A stretch of DNA of 64,000 nt from Henricia sp. BOLD:AAB3569 (Eukaryota > Echinodermata > Asteroidea > Spinulosida > Echinasteridae), in the NCBI GenBank assembly GCA_037783545.1, contig JBBELK010001504.1:1-64000 (forward strand), in the 5' to 3' direction. Of this stretch, positions 1 to 9,994 are shown piece after piece; positions within the stretch are counted from its first letter, which is position 1; every line of letters starts with the position of its first letter. Below the pieces are notes generated by a model. That model saw only the letters and a program-made list of their open reading frames with translations. It searched no databases and had not been told where the DNA came from. The position numbers and the translations under genes are program-made.

Positions 1-197
1 CGTCCCAAACTGGGCCGTGTCAACGACAGTCCGAGAGGACTGAGCGATGCGCACGAGTCAGGAGTACACCAAAGAGGTGTGGTACCGACAGCCACAGGTT
101 GCGGGGAGCACCAGGAAGCGCCAACCCCTTTTTTTTTCTAAACTCTGAAATTTCTCTGCCATTTCCCGGCGAAAGTCTGTCAATTTTTTAGGACAAG
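1..197. repeat. Partial satellite monomer at left edge
   Basis: The window opens at about monomer position 105 and runs to the monomer end. It already carries several private indels, for example an extra G within the central hairpin and an extra G in GTGTGGTACC. There is no flanking unique DNA, so this is not the natural array boundary. Confidence 0.95.
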
Positions 198-3100
198 GTG
201 CGCAATATAGAGTCTTTGGAGCATTGCAAAATTTGAAGTTCGTCGGAACATTTTTCGACCTCCAAATTTGCCGACGTTTGGACGCACACTTTGACCAAAA
301 TCCCGGTCCCAAACTGGGCCGTGGTCAACGACAGTCCGAAGGACTGAGCATGCGCACGAGTCAAGAGTACACCAAAGAGTGTGTACAGACAGCCACAGGT
401 TGCGAGAGCATCCAGGAAGCGCCAACCCCTTTTTTCTAAACTCTGAAATTTCTCTGCCATTTCCCGGCGAAAGTCTGTCAATTTTTTAGGGACAAGTGCG
501 CAATATAGAGTCTTTGGAGCATGCACAATTTGAAGTTCGTCGGAACATTTTTCGACCTCCAAATTTGCCGACGTTTGGACCACACTTTGACCAAAATCCC
601 GTCCCAAACTGGGCCGTGTCAACGACAGTCCGAAGGACTGAGCATGCGCACGAGTCAGGAGTACACCAATAGAGGTGTGTACCGACAGCCACAGGTTGCG
701 GGAGCATCCAGGGAAGCGCCAACCCCTTTTTTTCTAAACTCTGAAATTTCTCTGCCATTTCCCGGCGAAAGTCTGTCAATTTTTTAGGACAAGTGCGCAA
801 TATAGAGTCTTTGGGAGCATGCAAAATTTGAAGTTCGTCGGAACATTTTTCGACCTCCAAATTTGCCGACGTTTGGACCACACTTTGACCAAAATCCCGT
901 CCCAAACTGGGCCGTGGTCAACGACAGTCCGAAGGGACTGAGCATGCGCACGAGTCAGGAGTACAGCCAAAGAGGTGTGTACAGACAGCCACAGGTTGCG
1001 GGGAGCAACCAGGAAGCGCCAACCCCTTTTTTTTCTAAACTCTGAAATTTCTCTGCCATTTCCCGGCGAAAGTCTGTCAATTTTTTAGGACAAAGTGCGC
1101 AATATAGAGTCTTTGGAGCATGCAAAATTTGAAGTTCGTCGGAACATTTTTCGACCTCCAAATTTGCCGACGTTTTGGACCACACTTTGACCAAAATCCC
1201 GTCCCAAACTGGGCCGTGTCAACGACAGTCCGAAGGACTGAGCATGCGCACGAGTCAGGAGTACAGCAAAGAGGTGTGTACAGACAGCCACAGGTTGCGG
1301 GAGCATCCAGGAAGCGCCAACCCCTTTTTTTTTCTAAACTCTGAAATTTCTCTGCCATTTCCCGGCGAAAGTCTGTCAATTTTTTAGGACAAGTGCGCAA
1401 TATAGAGTCTTTGGAGCATGCAAAATTTGAAGTTCGTCGGAACATTTTTCGACCTCCAAATTTGCGACGTTTGGACCACACTTTGACCAAATCCCGTCCC
1501 AAACTGGGCCGTGTCAACGACAGTCCGAAGGACTGAGCATGCGCACGAGTCAGGAGTACACCAAAGAGGTGTGTACAGACAGCCACAGGTTGCGGGAGCA
1601 TCCAGGAAGCGCCAACCCCTTTTTTTTCTAAACTCTGAAATTTCTCTGCCATTTCCCGGCGAAAGTCTGTCAATTTTTTAGGACAAGTGCGCAATATAGA
1701 GTCTTTGGAGCTTGCAAAATTTGAAGTTCGTCGGAACATTTTTCGACCTCCAAATTTGCCGACGTTTGGACCACACTTTGACCAAAATCCCGTCCCAAAA
1801 CTGGGCCGTGTCAACGACAGTCCGAAGGACTGAGCATGCGCACGAGTCAGGAGTACAGCCAAAGAGGTGTGTACAGACAGCCACAGGTTGCGGGAGCATC
1901 CAGGAAGCGCCAACCCCTTTTTTTTTCTAAACTCTGAAATTTCTCTGCCATTTCCAGGCGAAAGTCTGTCAATTTTTTAGGACAAGTGCGCAATATAGAG
2001 TCTTTGGAGCATGCAAAATTTGAAGTTCGTCGAACATTTTTCGACCTCCAAATTTGCCGACGTTTGGACCACACTTTGACCAAAATCCCGTCCCAAACTG
2101 GGCCGTGTCAACGACAGTCCGAAGGACTGAGCATGCGCACGAGTCAGGAGTACACCAAAGAGGTGTGTACAGACAGCCACAGGTTGCGGGAGCATCCAGG
2201 AAGCGCCAACCCCTTTTTTTTCTAAACTCTGAAATTTCTCTGCCATTTCCCGGCGAAAGTTCTGTCAATTTTTTAGGACAAGTGCGCAATATAGAGTCTT
2301 TGGAGCATGCAAAATTTGAAGTTCGTCGGAACATTTTTTCGACCTCCAAATTTGCCGACGTTTGGACCACACTTTGACCAAAATCCCGTCCCAAACTGGG
2401 GCCGTGTCAACGACAGTCCGAAGGACTGAGCATGCGCACGAGTCAGAGGTACACCAAAGAGGTGTGTACAGACAGCCACAGGTTGCGGGAGCATCCAGGA
2501 AGCGCCAACCCCTTTTTTTTCTAAACTCTGAAATTTCTCTGCCATTTCCCGGCGAAAGTCTGTCAATTTTTTAGGACAAGTGCGCAATATAGAGTCTTTG
2601 GATTTGCAAAATTTGAAGTTCGTCGGAACATTTTTCGACCTCCAAATTTGCCGACGTTTGGACCACACTTTGACCAAAATCCCGTCCCAAACTGGGCCGT
2701 GTCAACGACAGTCCGAAGGACTGAGCATGCGCACGAGTCAAGAGTACACCAAAGAGGTGTGTACAGACAGCCACAGGTTGCGGGAGCATCCAGGAAGCGC
2801 CAACCCCTTTTTTTTCTAAACTCTGAAATTTCTCTGCCATTTCCCGGCGAAAGTCTGTCAATTTTTTAGGACAAGTGCGCAATATAGAGTCTTTGGAGCA
2901 TGCACAATTTGAAGTTCGTCGGAACATTTTTCGACCTCCAAATTTGCCGACGTTTGGACCACACTTTGACCAAAATCCCGTCCCAAACTGGGCCGTGTCA
3001 ACGACAGTCCGAAGGACTGAGCATGCGCACGAGTCAGGAGTACAGCAAAGAGGTGTGTACAGACAGCCACAGGTTTGCGGGAGCATCCAGGAAGCGCCAA

Positions 3101-6100
3101 CCCCTTTTTTTTTCTAAACTCTGAAATTTCTCTGCCATTTCCCGGCGAAAGTCTGTCAATTTTTTAGGACAAGTGCGCAATATAGAGTCTTTGGAGCATG
3201 CAAAATTTGAAGTTCGTCGGAACACTTTTTCGACCTCCAAATTTGCCGACGTTTGGACCACACTTTGACCAAAATCCCGTCCCCAAACTGGGCCGTGTCC
3301 AACGACAGTCCGAAGGACTGAGCATGCGCACGAGTCAGGAGTACACCAAAGAGGTGTGTACCGACAGCCACAGGTTGCAGGGAGCAACCAGGAAGCGCCA
3401 CCCCCTTTTTTTTCTAAACTCTGAAATTTCTCTGCCATTTCCCGGCGAAAGTCTGTCAATTTTTTAGGACAAGTGCGCAATATAGAGTCTTTGGAGCATT
3501 GCAAAATTTGAAGTTCGTCGGAACATTTTTCGACCTTCCAAATTTGCCGACGTTTGGACCACACTTTGACCAAAATCCCGTCCCAAACTGGGCCGTGTCA
3601 ACGACAGTCCGAAGGACTGAGCATGCGCGACGAGTCAAGAGTACACCAAAGAGGTGTGTACAGACAGCCACAGGTTGCGGGAGCATCCAGGAAGCGCCAA
3701 CCCCTTTTTTTTTCTAAACTCTGAAATTTCTCTGCCATTTCCCGGCGAAAGTCTGTCAATTTTTTAGGACAAGTGCGCAATATAGAGTCTTTGGAGCATG
3801 CACAATTTGAAGTTCGTCGGAACATTTTTCGACCTCCAAATTTGCCGACGTTTGGACCACACTTTGACCAAAATCCCGTCCCAAACTGGGCCGTGTCAAC
3901 GACAGTCCGAAGGACTGAGCATGCGCACGAGTCAGGAGTACAGCAAAGAGGTGTGTACAGACAGCCACAGGTTGCGGGAGCATCCAGGAAGCGCCAACCC
4001 CTTTTTTTTTCTAAACTCTGAAATTTCTCTGCCATTTCCTCGGCGAAAGTCTGTCAATTTTTTAGGACAAGTGCGCAATATAGAGTCTTTGGAGCATGCA
4101 AAATTTGAAGTTCGTCGGAACATTTTTCGACCTCCAAATTTGCCGACGTTTGGACCACACTTTGACCAAAATCCCGTCCCAAACTGGGCCGTGTCAACGA
4201 CAGTCCGAAGGACTGAGCATGCGCACGAGTCAGGAGTACACCAAAGAGGTGTGTACCGACAGCCACAGGTTGCGGGAGCAACCAGGAAGCGCCAACCCCT
4301 TTTTTTTCTAAACTCTGAAATTTCTCTGCCATTTCCCGGCGAAAGTCTGTCAATTTTTTAGGACAAGTGCGCAATATAGAGTCTTTGGAGCATGCAAAAT
4401 TTGAAGTTCGTCGGAACATTTTTCGACCTCCAAATTTGCCGACGTTTGGACCACACTTTGACCAAAATCCCGTCCCAAACTGGGCCGTGTCAACGACAGT
4501 CCGAAGGACTGAGCATGCGCACGAGTCAGGAGTACACCAAAGAGGTGTGTACAGACAGCCACAGGTTGCGGGAGCATCCAGGAAGCGCCAACCCCTTTTT
4601 TTTCTAAACTCTGAAATTTCTCTGCCATTTCCCGGCGAAAGTCTGTCAATTTTTTAGGACAAGTGCGCAATATAGAGTCTTTGGAGCATGCAAAATTTGA
4701 AGTTCGTCGGAACACTTTTTCGACCTCCAAATTTGCCGACGTTTGGACCACACTTTGACCAAAATCCCGTCCCAAACTGGGCCGTGTCAACGACAGTCCG
4801 AAGGACTGAGCATGCGCACGAGTCAGGAGTACACCAAAGAGGTGTGTACAGACAGCCACAGGTTGCGGGAGCATCCAGAAGCGCCAACCCCTTTTTTTTC
4901 TAAACTCTGAATTTCTCTGCCATTTCCCGGCGAAAGTCTGTCAATTTTTTAGGACAAGTGCGCAATATAGAGTCTTTGGAGCATGCAAAATTTGAAGTTC
5001 GTCGGAACACTTTTCGACCTCCAAATTTGCCGACGTTTGGACCACACTTTGACCAAAATCCCGTCCCAAACTGGGCCGTGTCAACGACAGTCCGAAGGAC
5101 TGAGCATGCGCACGAGTCAGGAGTACACCAAAGAGGTGTGTACCGACAGCCACAGGTTGCGGGAGCAACCAGGAAGCGCCAACCCCTTTTTTTTCTAAAC
5201 TCTGAAATTTCTCTGCCATTTCCCGGCGAAAGTCTGTCAATTTTTTAGGACAAGTGCGCAATATAGAGTCTTTGGAGCATGCAAAATTTGAAGTTCGTCG
5301 GAACATTTTTCGACCTCCAAATTTGCCGACGTTTGGACCACACTTTGACCAAAATCCCGTCCCAAACTGGGCCGTGTCAACGACAGTCCGAAGGACTGAG
5401 CATGCGCACGAGTCAGAGTAGAGTACACCAAAGAGGTGTGTACAGACAGCCACAGGTTGCGGGAGCATCCAGGAAGCGCCAACCCCTTTTTTTTCTAAAC
5501 TCTGAAATTTCTCTGCCATTTCCCGGCGAAAGTCTGTCAATTTTTTAGGACAAGTGCGCAATATAGAGTCTTTGGATTTGCAAAATTTGAAGTTCGTCGG
5601 AACATTTTTCGACCTCCAAATTTGCCGACGTTTGGACCACACTTTGGACCAAAATCCCGTCCCAAACTGGGCCGTGTCAACGACAGTCCGAAGGACTGAG
5701 CATGCGCACGAGTCAGGAGTACACCAAAGAGGTGTGTACAGACAGCCACAGGTTGCGGGAGCATCCAGGAAGCGCCAACCCCTTTTTTTTCTAAACTCTG
5801 AAATTTCTCTGCCATTTCCGGCGAAAGTCTGTCAATTTTTTAGGACAAGTGCGCAATATAGAGTCTTTGGAGCATGCAAAATTTGAAGTTCGTCGGAACA
5901 TTTTTCGACCTCCAAATTTGCCGACGTTTGGACCACACTTTGACCAAAATCCCGTCCCAAACTGGGCCGTGTCAACGACAGTCCGAAGGACTGAGCATGC
6001 GCACGAGTCAGGAGTACACCAAAGAGGTGTGTACAGACAGCCACAGGTTGCGGGAGCATCCAGGAAGCAGCCAATCCCTTTTTTTTCTAAACTCTGAAAT

Positions 6101-9100
6101 TTCTCTGCCATTTCCCGGCGAAAGTCTGTCAATTTTTTAGGACAAGTGCGCAATATAGAGTCTTTGGAGCATGCAAAATTTGAAGTTCGTCGGAACATTT
6201 TTTCGACCTCTAAATTTGCCGACGTTTGGACCACACTTTGACCAAAATCCCGTCCCAAACTGGGCCGTGTCAACGACAGTCCGAAGGACTGAGCATGCGC
6301 ACGAGTCAGGAGTACACCAAAGAGGTGTGTACAGACAGCCACAGGTTGCGGGAGCATCCAGGAAGCGCCAACCTCCTTTTTTTTTCTAAACTCTGAAATT
6401 TCTCTGCCATTTCCCGGCGAAAGTCTGTCAATTTTTTAGGACAAGTGCGCAATATAGAGTCTTTGGATTTGCAAAATTTGAAGTTCGTCGGAACATTTTT
6501 CGACCATCCAAATTTGCCGACGTTTGGACCACACTTTGACCAAAATCCCGTCCCAAACTGGGCCGTGTCAACGACAGTCCGAAGGACTGAGCATGCGCAC
6601 GAGTCAAGAGTACACCAAAGAGGTGTGTACAGACAGCCACAGGTTGCGGGAGCATCCAGGAAGCGCCAACCCCTTTTTTTTCTAAACTCTGAAATTTCTC
6701 TGCCATTTCCCGGCGAAAGTCTGTCAATTTTTTAGGACAAGTGCGCAATATAGAGTCTTTGAGCATGCAAAATTTGAAGTTCGTCGGAACATTTTTCGAC
6801 CTCCAAATTTGCCGACGTTTGGACCACACTTTGACCAAAATCCCGTCCCAAACTGGGCCGTGTCAACGACAGTCCGAAGGACTGAGCATGCGCACGAGTC
6901 AGGAGTACACCAAAGAGGTGTGTACAGACAGCCACAGGTTGCGGGAGCATCCAGGAAGCGCCAACCCCCTTTTTTTTCTAAACTCTGAAATTTCTCTGCC
7001 ATTTCCCGGCGAAAGTCTGTCAATTTTTTAGGACAAGTGCGCAATATAGAGTCTTTGGAGCATGCAAAATTTGAAGTTCGTCGGAACATTTTTCGACCCT
7101 CCAAATTTGCCGACGTTTGGACCACACTTTGACCAAAATCCCGTCCCCAAACTGGGCCGTGTCAACGACAGTCCGAAGGACTGAGCATGCGCACGAGTCC
7201 AGGAGTACACCAAATAGGTGTGTACAGACAGCCACAGGTTGCGGGAGCATCCAGGAAGCGCCAACCCCTTTTTTTTCTAAACTCTGAAATTTCTCTGCCA
7301 TTTCCCGGCGAAAGTCTGTCAATTTTTTAGGACAAGTGCGCAATATAGAGTCTTTGGATTTGCAAAATTTGAAGTTCGTCGGAACATTTTTCGACCTCCA
7401 AATTTGCCGACGTTTGGACCACACTTTGACCAAAATCCCGTCCCAAACTGGGCCGTGTCAACGACAGTCCGAAGGACTGAGCATGCGCACGAGTCAAGAG
7501 TACACCAAAGAGGTGTGTACAGACAGCCACAGGTTGCGGGAGCATCCAGGAAGCGCCAACCCCTTTTTTTTCTAAACTCTGAAATTTCTCTGCCATTTCC
7601 CGGCGAAAGTCTGTCAATTTTTTAGGACAAGTGCGCAATATAGAGTCTTTGGAGCATGCACAATTTGAAGTTCGTCGGAACATTTTTCGACCTCCAAATT
7701 TGCCGACGTTTGGACCACACTTTGACCAAAATCCCGTCCCAAACTGGGCCGTGTCAACGACAGTCCGAAGGACTGAGCATGCGCACGAGTCAGGAGTACA
7801 GCAAAGAGGTGTGTACAGACAGCCACAGGTTGCGGGAGCATCCAGGAAGCGCCAACCCCTTTTTTTTCTAAACTCTGAAATTTCTCTGCCATTTCCTGGC
7901 GAAAGTCTGTCAATTTTTTAGGACAAGTGCGCAATATAGAGTCTTTGGAGCATGCAAAATTTGAAGTTCGTCGGAACATTTTTCGACCTCCAAATTTGCC
8001 GACGTTTGGACCACACTTTGACCAAAATCCCGTCCCAAACTGGGCCGTGTCAACGACAGTCCGAAGGACTGAGCATGCGCACGAGTCAGGAGTACAGCAA
8101 AGAGGTGTGTACAGACAGCCACAGGTTGCGGGAGCATCCAGGAAGCGCCAACCCCTTTTTTTTCTAAACTCTGAAATTTCTCTGCCATTTCCTGGCGAAA
8201 GTCTGTCAATTTTTTAGGACAAGTGCGCAATATAGAGTCTTTGGAGCATGCAAAATTTGAAGTTCGTCGGAACATTTTTCGACCTCCCAAATTTGCCGAC
8301 GTTTGGACCACACTTTGACCAAAATCCCGTCCCAAACTGGGCCGTGTCAACGACAGTCCGAAGGACTGAGCATGCGCACGAGTCAGGAGTACAGCCAAAG
8401 AGGTGTGTACCGACAGCCACAGGTTGCGGGAGCAACCAGGAAGCGCCAACCCCTTTTTTTTCTAAACTCTGAAATTTCTCTGCCATTTCCCGGCGAAAGT
8501 CTGTCAATTTTTTAGGACAAGTGCGCAATATAGAGTCTTTGGAGTTGCAAAATTTGAAGTTCGTCGGAACATTTTTCGACCTCCAAATTTGCCGACGTTT
8601 GGACCACACTTTGACCAAAATCCCGTCCCAAACTGGGCCGTGTCAACGACAGTCCGAAAGACTGAGCATGCGCACGAGTCAGGAGTACACCAAAGAGGTG
8701 TGTACCGACAGCCACAGGTTGCGGGAGCAACCAGGAAGCGCCAACCCCTTTTTTTTTCTAAACTCTGAAATTTCTCTGCCATTTCCCGGCGAAAGTCTGT
8801 CAATTTTTTAGGACAAGTGCGCAATATAGAGTCTTTGGATTTGCAAAATTTGAAGTTCGTCGGAACATTTTTCGACCTCCAAATTTGCCGGACGTTTGGA
8901 CCACACTTTGACCAAAATCCCGTCCCAAACTGGGCCGTGTCAACGACAGTCCGAAGGACTGAGCATGCGCACGAGTCAAGAGTACACCAAAGAGGTGGTC
9001 TACAGACAGCCACAGGTTGCGGGAGCATCCAGGAAGCGCCAACCCCTTTTTTTTCTAAACTCTGAAATTTCTCTGCCATTTCCCGGCGAAAGTCTGTCAA

Positions 9101-9113
9101 TTTTTTAGGACAA
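198..9113. repeat. Indel-rich left part of the array
   Basis: About 30 monomers in the standard order, but with many private one-base length changes, mostly duplication of a neighbouring base (such as CATTGCAAAA near 224, CCCGGTCCC near 303, TTGGGAGCAT near 811). Nearly every monomer before about 4 kb has more than one; the density falls toward 9 kb. Shared substitutions seen elsewhere are present at normal frequency, so the base-substitution history is ordinary and only the indels are excessive. One variant, TTGGATTTGC replacing TTGGAGCATGC, is confined to this part and the next kilobase (near 2,600, 5,573, 6,466, 7,356, 8,837 and 10,318). A four-base insertion lies near 5,415. Either the contig end is poorly polished or this is a decayed array flank; I favour the first. 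Confidence 0.85.
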
Positions 9114-9606
9114 GTGCGCAATATAGAGTCTTTGGAGCATGCACAATTTGAAGTTCGTCGGAACATTTTTCGACCTCCAAATTTGCCGACGTTTGGACCA
9201 CACTTTGACCAAAATCCCGTCCCAAACTGGGCCGTGTCAACGACAGTCCGAAGGACTGAGCATGCGCACGAGTCAGGAGTACAGCAAAGAGGTGTGTACA
9301 GACAGCCACAGGTTGCGGGAGCATCCAGGAAGCGCCAACCCCTTTTTTTTCTAAACTCTGAAATTTCTCTGCCATTTCCCGGCGAAAGTCTGTCAATTTT
9401 TTAGGACAAGTGCGCAATATAGAGTCTTTGGAGCATGCAAAATTTGAAGTTCGTCGGAACACTTTTCGACCTCCAAATTTGCCGACGTTTGGACCACACT
9501 TTGACCAAAATCCCGTCCCAAACTGGGCCGTGTCAACGACAGTCCGAAGGACTGAGCATGCGCACGAGTCAGGAGTACACCAAAGAGGTGTGTACCGACA
9601 GCCACA

Positions 9607-9622
9607 GGTTGCGGGAGCAACC
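9607..9622. repeat. Hairpin GGTTGC-GGGA-GCAACC
   Basis: In monomers with A at position 211 this is a perfect 6-bp stem closed by GGGA, a GNRA-type tetraloop if transcribed. In monomers with GCATCC there is one T-T mismatch; in SGAT-type monomers (GGTTTCGGGAGCAACC) there is one T-C mismatch. The substitutions do not compensate each other, so there is no evidence of selection for the fold. Confidence 0.6.
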
Positions 9623-9735
9623 AGGAAGCGCCAACCCCTTTTTTTTCTAAACTCTGAAATTTCTCTGCCATTTCCCGGCGAAAGTCTGTCAATTTTTTAG
9701 GACAAGTGCGCAATATAGAGTCTTTGGAGCATGCA

Positions 9736-9783
9736 AAATTTGAAGTTCGTCGGAACATTTTTCGACCTCCAAATTTGCCGACG
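9736..9783. repeat. Interleaved inverted repeats in monomer
   Basis: AAATTTG (9,736-9,742) is complementary to CAAATTT (9,770-9,776), and CGTCGG (9,748-9,753) is complementary to CCGACG (9,778-9,783). The arms alternate, so the two hairpins cross. In RNA this would be a pseudoknot topology, but only one base separates 9,776 from 9,778, too little to span a 7-bp stem, so the two hairpins are more likely alternatives. The pattern recurs in most monomers; the Q variant (CACAATTTG) and the CAACTTTG variant shorten the first stem without compensation. Confidence 0.7.
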
Positions 9784-9835
9784 TTTGGACCACACTTTGA
9801 CCAAAATCCCGTCCCAAACTGGGCCGTGTCAACGA

Positions 9836-9850
9836 CAGTCCGAAGGACTG
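9836..9850. repeat. Perfect 6-bp hairpin, GAA loop
   Basis: CAGTCC and GGACTG flank GAA. The element is present in nearly every monomer, with only scattered single-copy changes (for example near 8,657, 10,136, 15,464 and 33,169). Function unknown. It could extrude as a small cruciform in DNA or form a stem in RNA. Confidence 0.8.
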
Positions 9851-9860
9851 AGCATGCGCA
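9849..9860. other. NRF1-like palindromic motif (resemblance only)
   Basis: TGAGCATGCGCA matches the NRF1 consensus YGCGCAYGCGCR at 11 of 12 positions. Because it sits in the monomer it recurs about 215 times. This is a motif resemblance; nothing in the window shows that a protein binds it. Confidence 0.25.
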
Positions 9861-9870
9861 CGAGTCAGGA

Positions 9871-9891
9871 GTACACCAAAGAGGTGTGTAC
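9871..9891. repeat. Imperfect hairpin GTACAC/GTGTAC
   Basis: GTACAC (9,871-9,876) can pair with GTGTAC (9,886-9,891); an alternative register pairs ACACC with GGTGT around AAAGA. The left-side variant ACAGCAAAG changes the inner base of the stem. No function can be assigned. Confidence 0.6.
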
Positions 9892-9934
9892 AGACAGCCA
9901 CAGGTTGCGGGAGCATCCAGGAAGCGCCAACCCC

Positions 9935-9942
9935 TTTTTTTT
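9935..9942 (+). terminator. T8 tract, possible Pol III terminator
   Basis: CCCC is followed by eight T, then CTAAAC. Oligo-T tracts of this length terminate RNA polymerase III in eukaryotes, so any plus-strand Pol III transcript would end here in every monomer. Length varies between monomers (T6 to T9, mostly T7 or T8) and is linked to monomer type: T7 in SGAT-type and in one Q-type. No convincing A-box/B-box promoter was found upstream, so transcription is not shown. It may simply be a slippage-prone homopolymer. Confidence 0.35.
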
Positions 9943-9988
9943 CTAAACTCTGAAATTTCTCTGCCATTTCCCGGCGAAAGTCTGTCAA

Positions 9989-9994
9989 TTTTTT
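9989..9994 (+). other. Second oligo-T tract (T6)
   Basis: CAATTTTTTAGG lies 47 bp after the T8 tract. It resembles an Sm-site (A, U4-6, G) only loosely because an A separates the T run from GG. Private T-to-G changes occur (for example near 17,976, 19,157, 24,458 and 25,641), and T-to-C (CAATCTTTTAGG) marks one monomer of the right-hand 7-mer. Confidence 0.5.

Noticed and set aside
1077..1913. 278-codon open frame on the minus strand, and other long frames of about 210-260 codons (for example 16,073-16,855 and 57,231-57,890)
   Set aside because: They are the monomer read antisense. Long frames arise where indels or monomers of 294 or 297 bp (T6 or T9), both multiples of three, keep the frame across a unit boundary. 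The predicted peptides are the same repeat segments shuffled by frame, with no recognisable domain, and the frame changes at each 296-bp unit.
9410..9700. Recurrent 96-codon plus-strand and 121-codon minus-strand frames found in most monomers
   Set aside because: Overlapping frames on both strands with no conserved start context, no domain, and substitutions that do not favour synonymous positions. A tandem array repeats any chance open frame hundreds of times.
9712..9718. AATATAG as a TATA box
   Set aside because: A short A/T-rich string with no supporting initiator, upstream element or transcript evidence; in a 296-bp unit such a match is expected by chance.
9736..9783. Functional H-type RNA pseudoknot
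   Set aside because: Topology is right, but the one-base linker at 9,777 cannot span the 7-bp stem, and the variants seen in the arms are not compensated.
9836..9891. Hammerhead or other self-cleaving ribozyme, as found in some animal satellites
   Set aside because: I looked for the hammerhead core (CTGANGA and GAAA separated by stem II) on both strands; CTGAGCA and CTGACTC break it. No twister or HDV-like arrangement could be assembled by eye. A covariance-model search with the Rfam ribozyme families would settle it.
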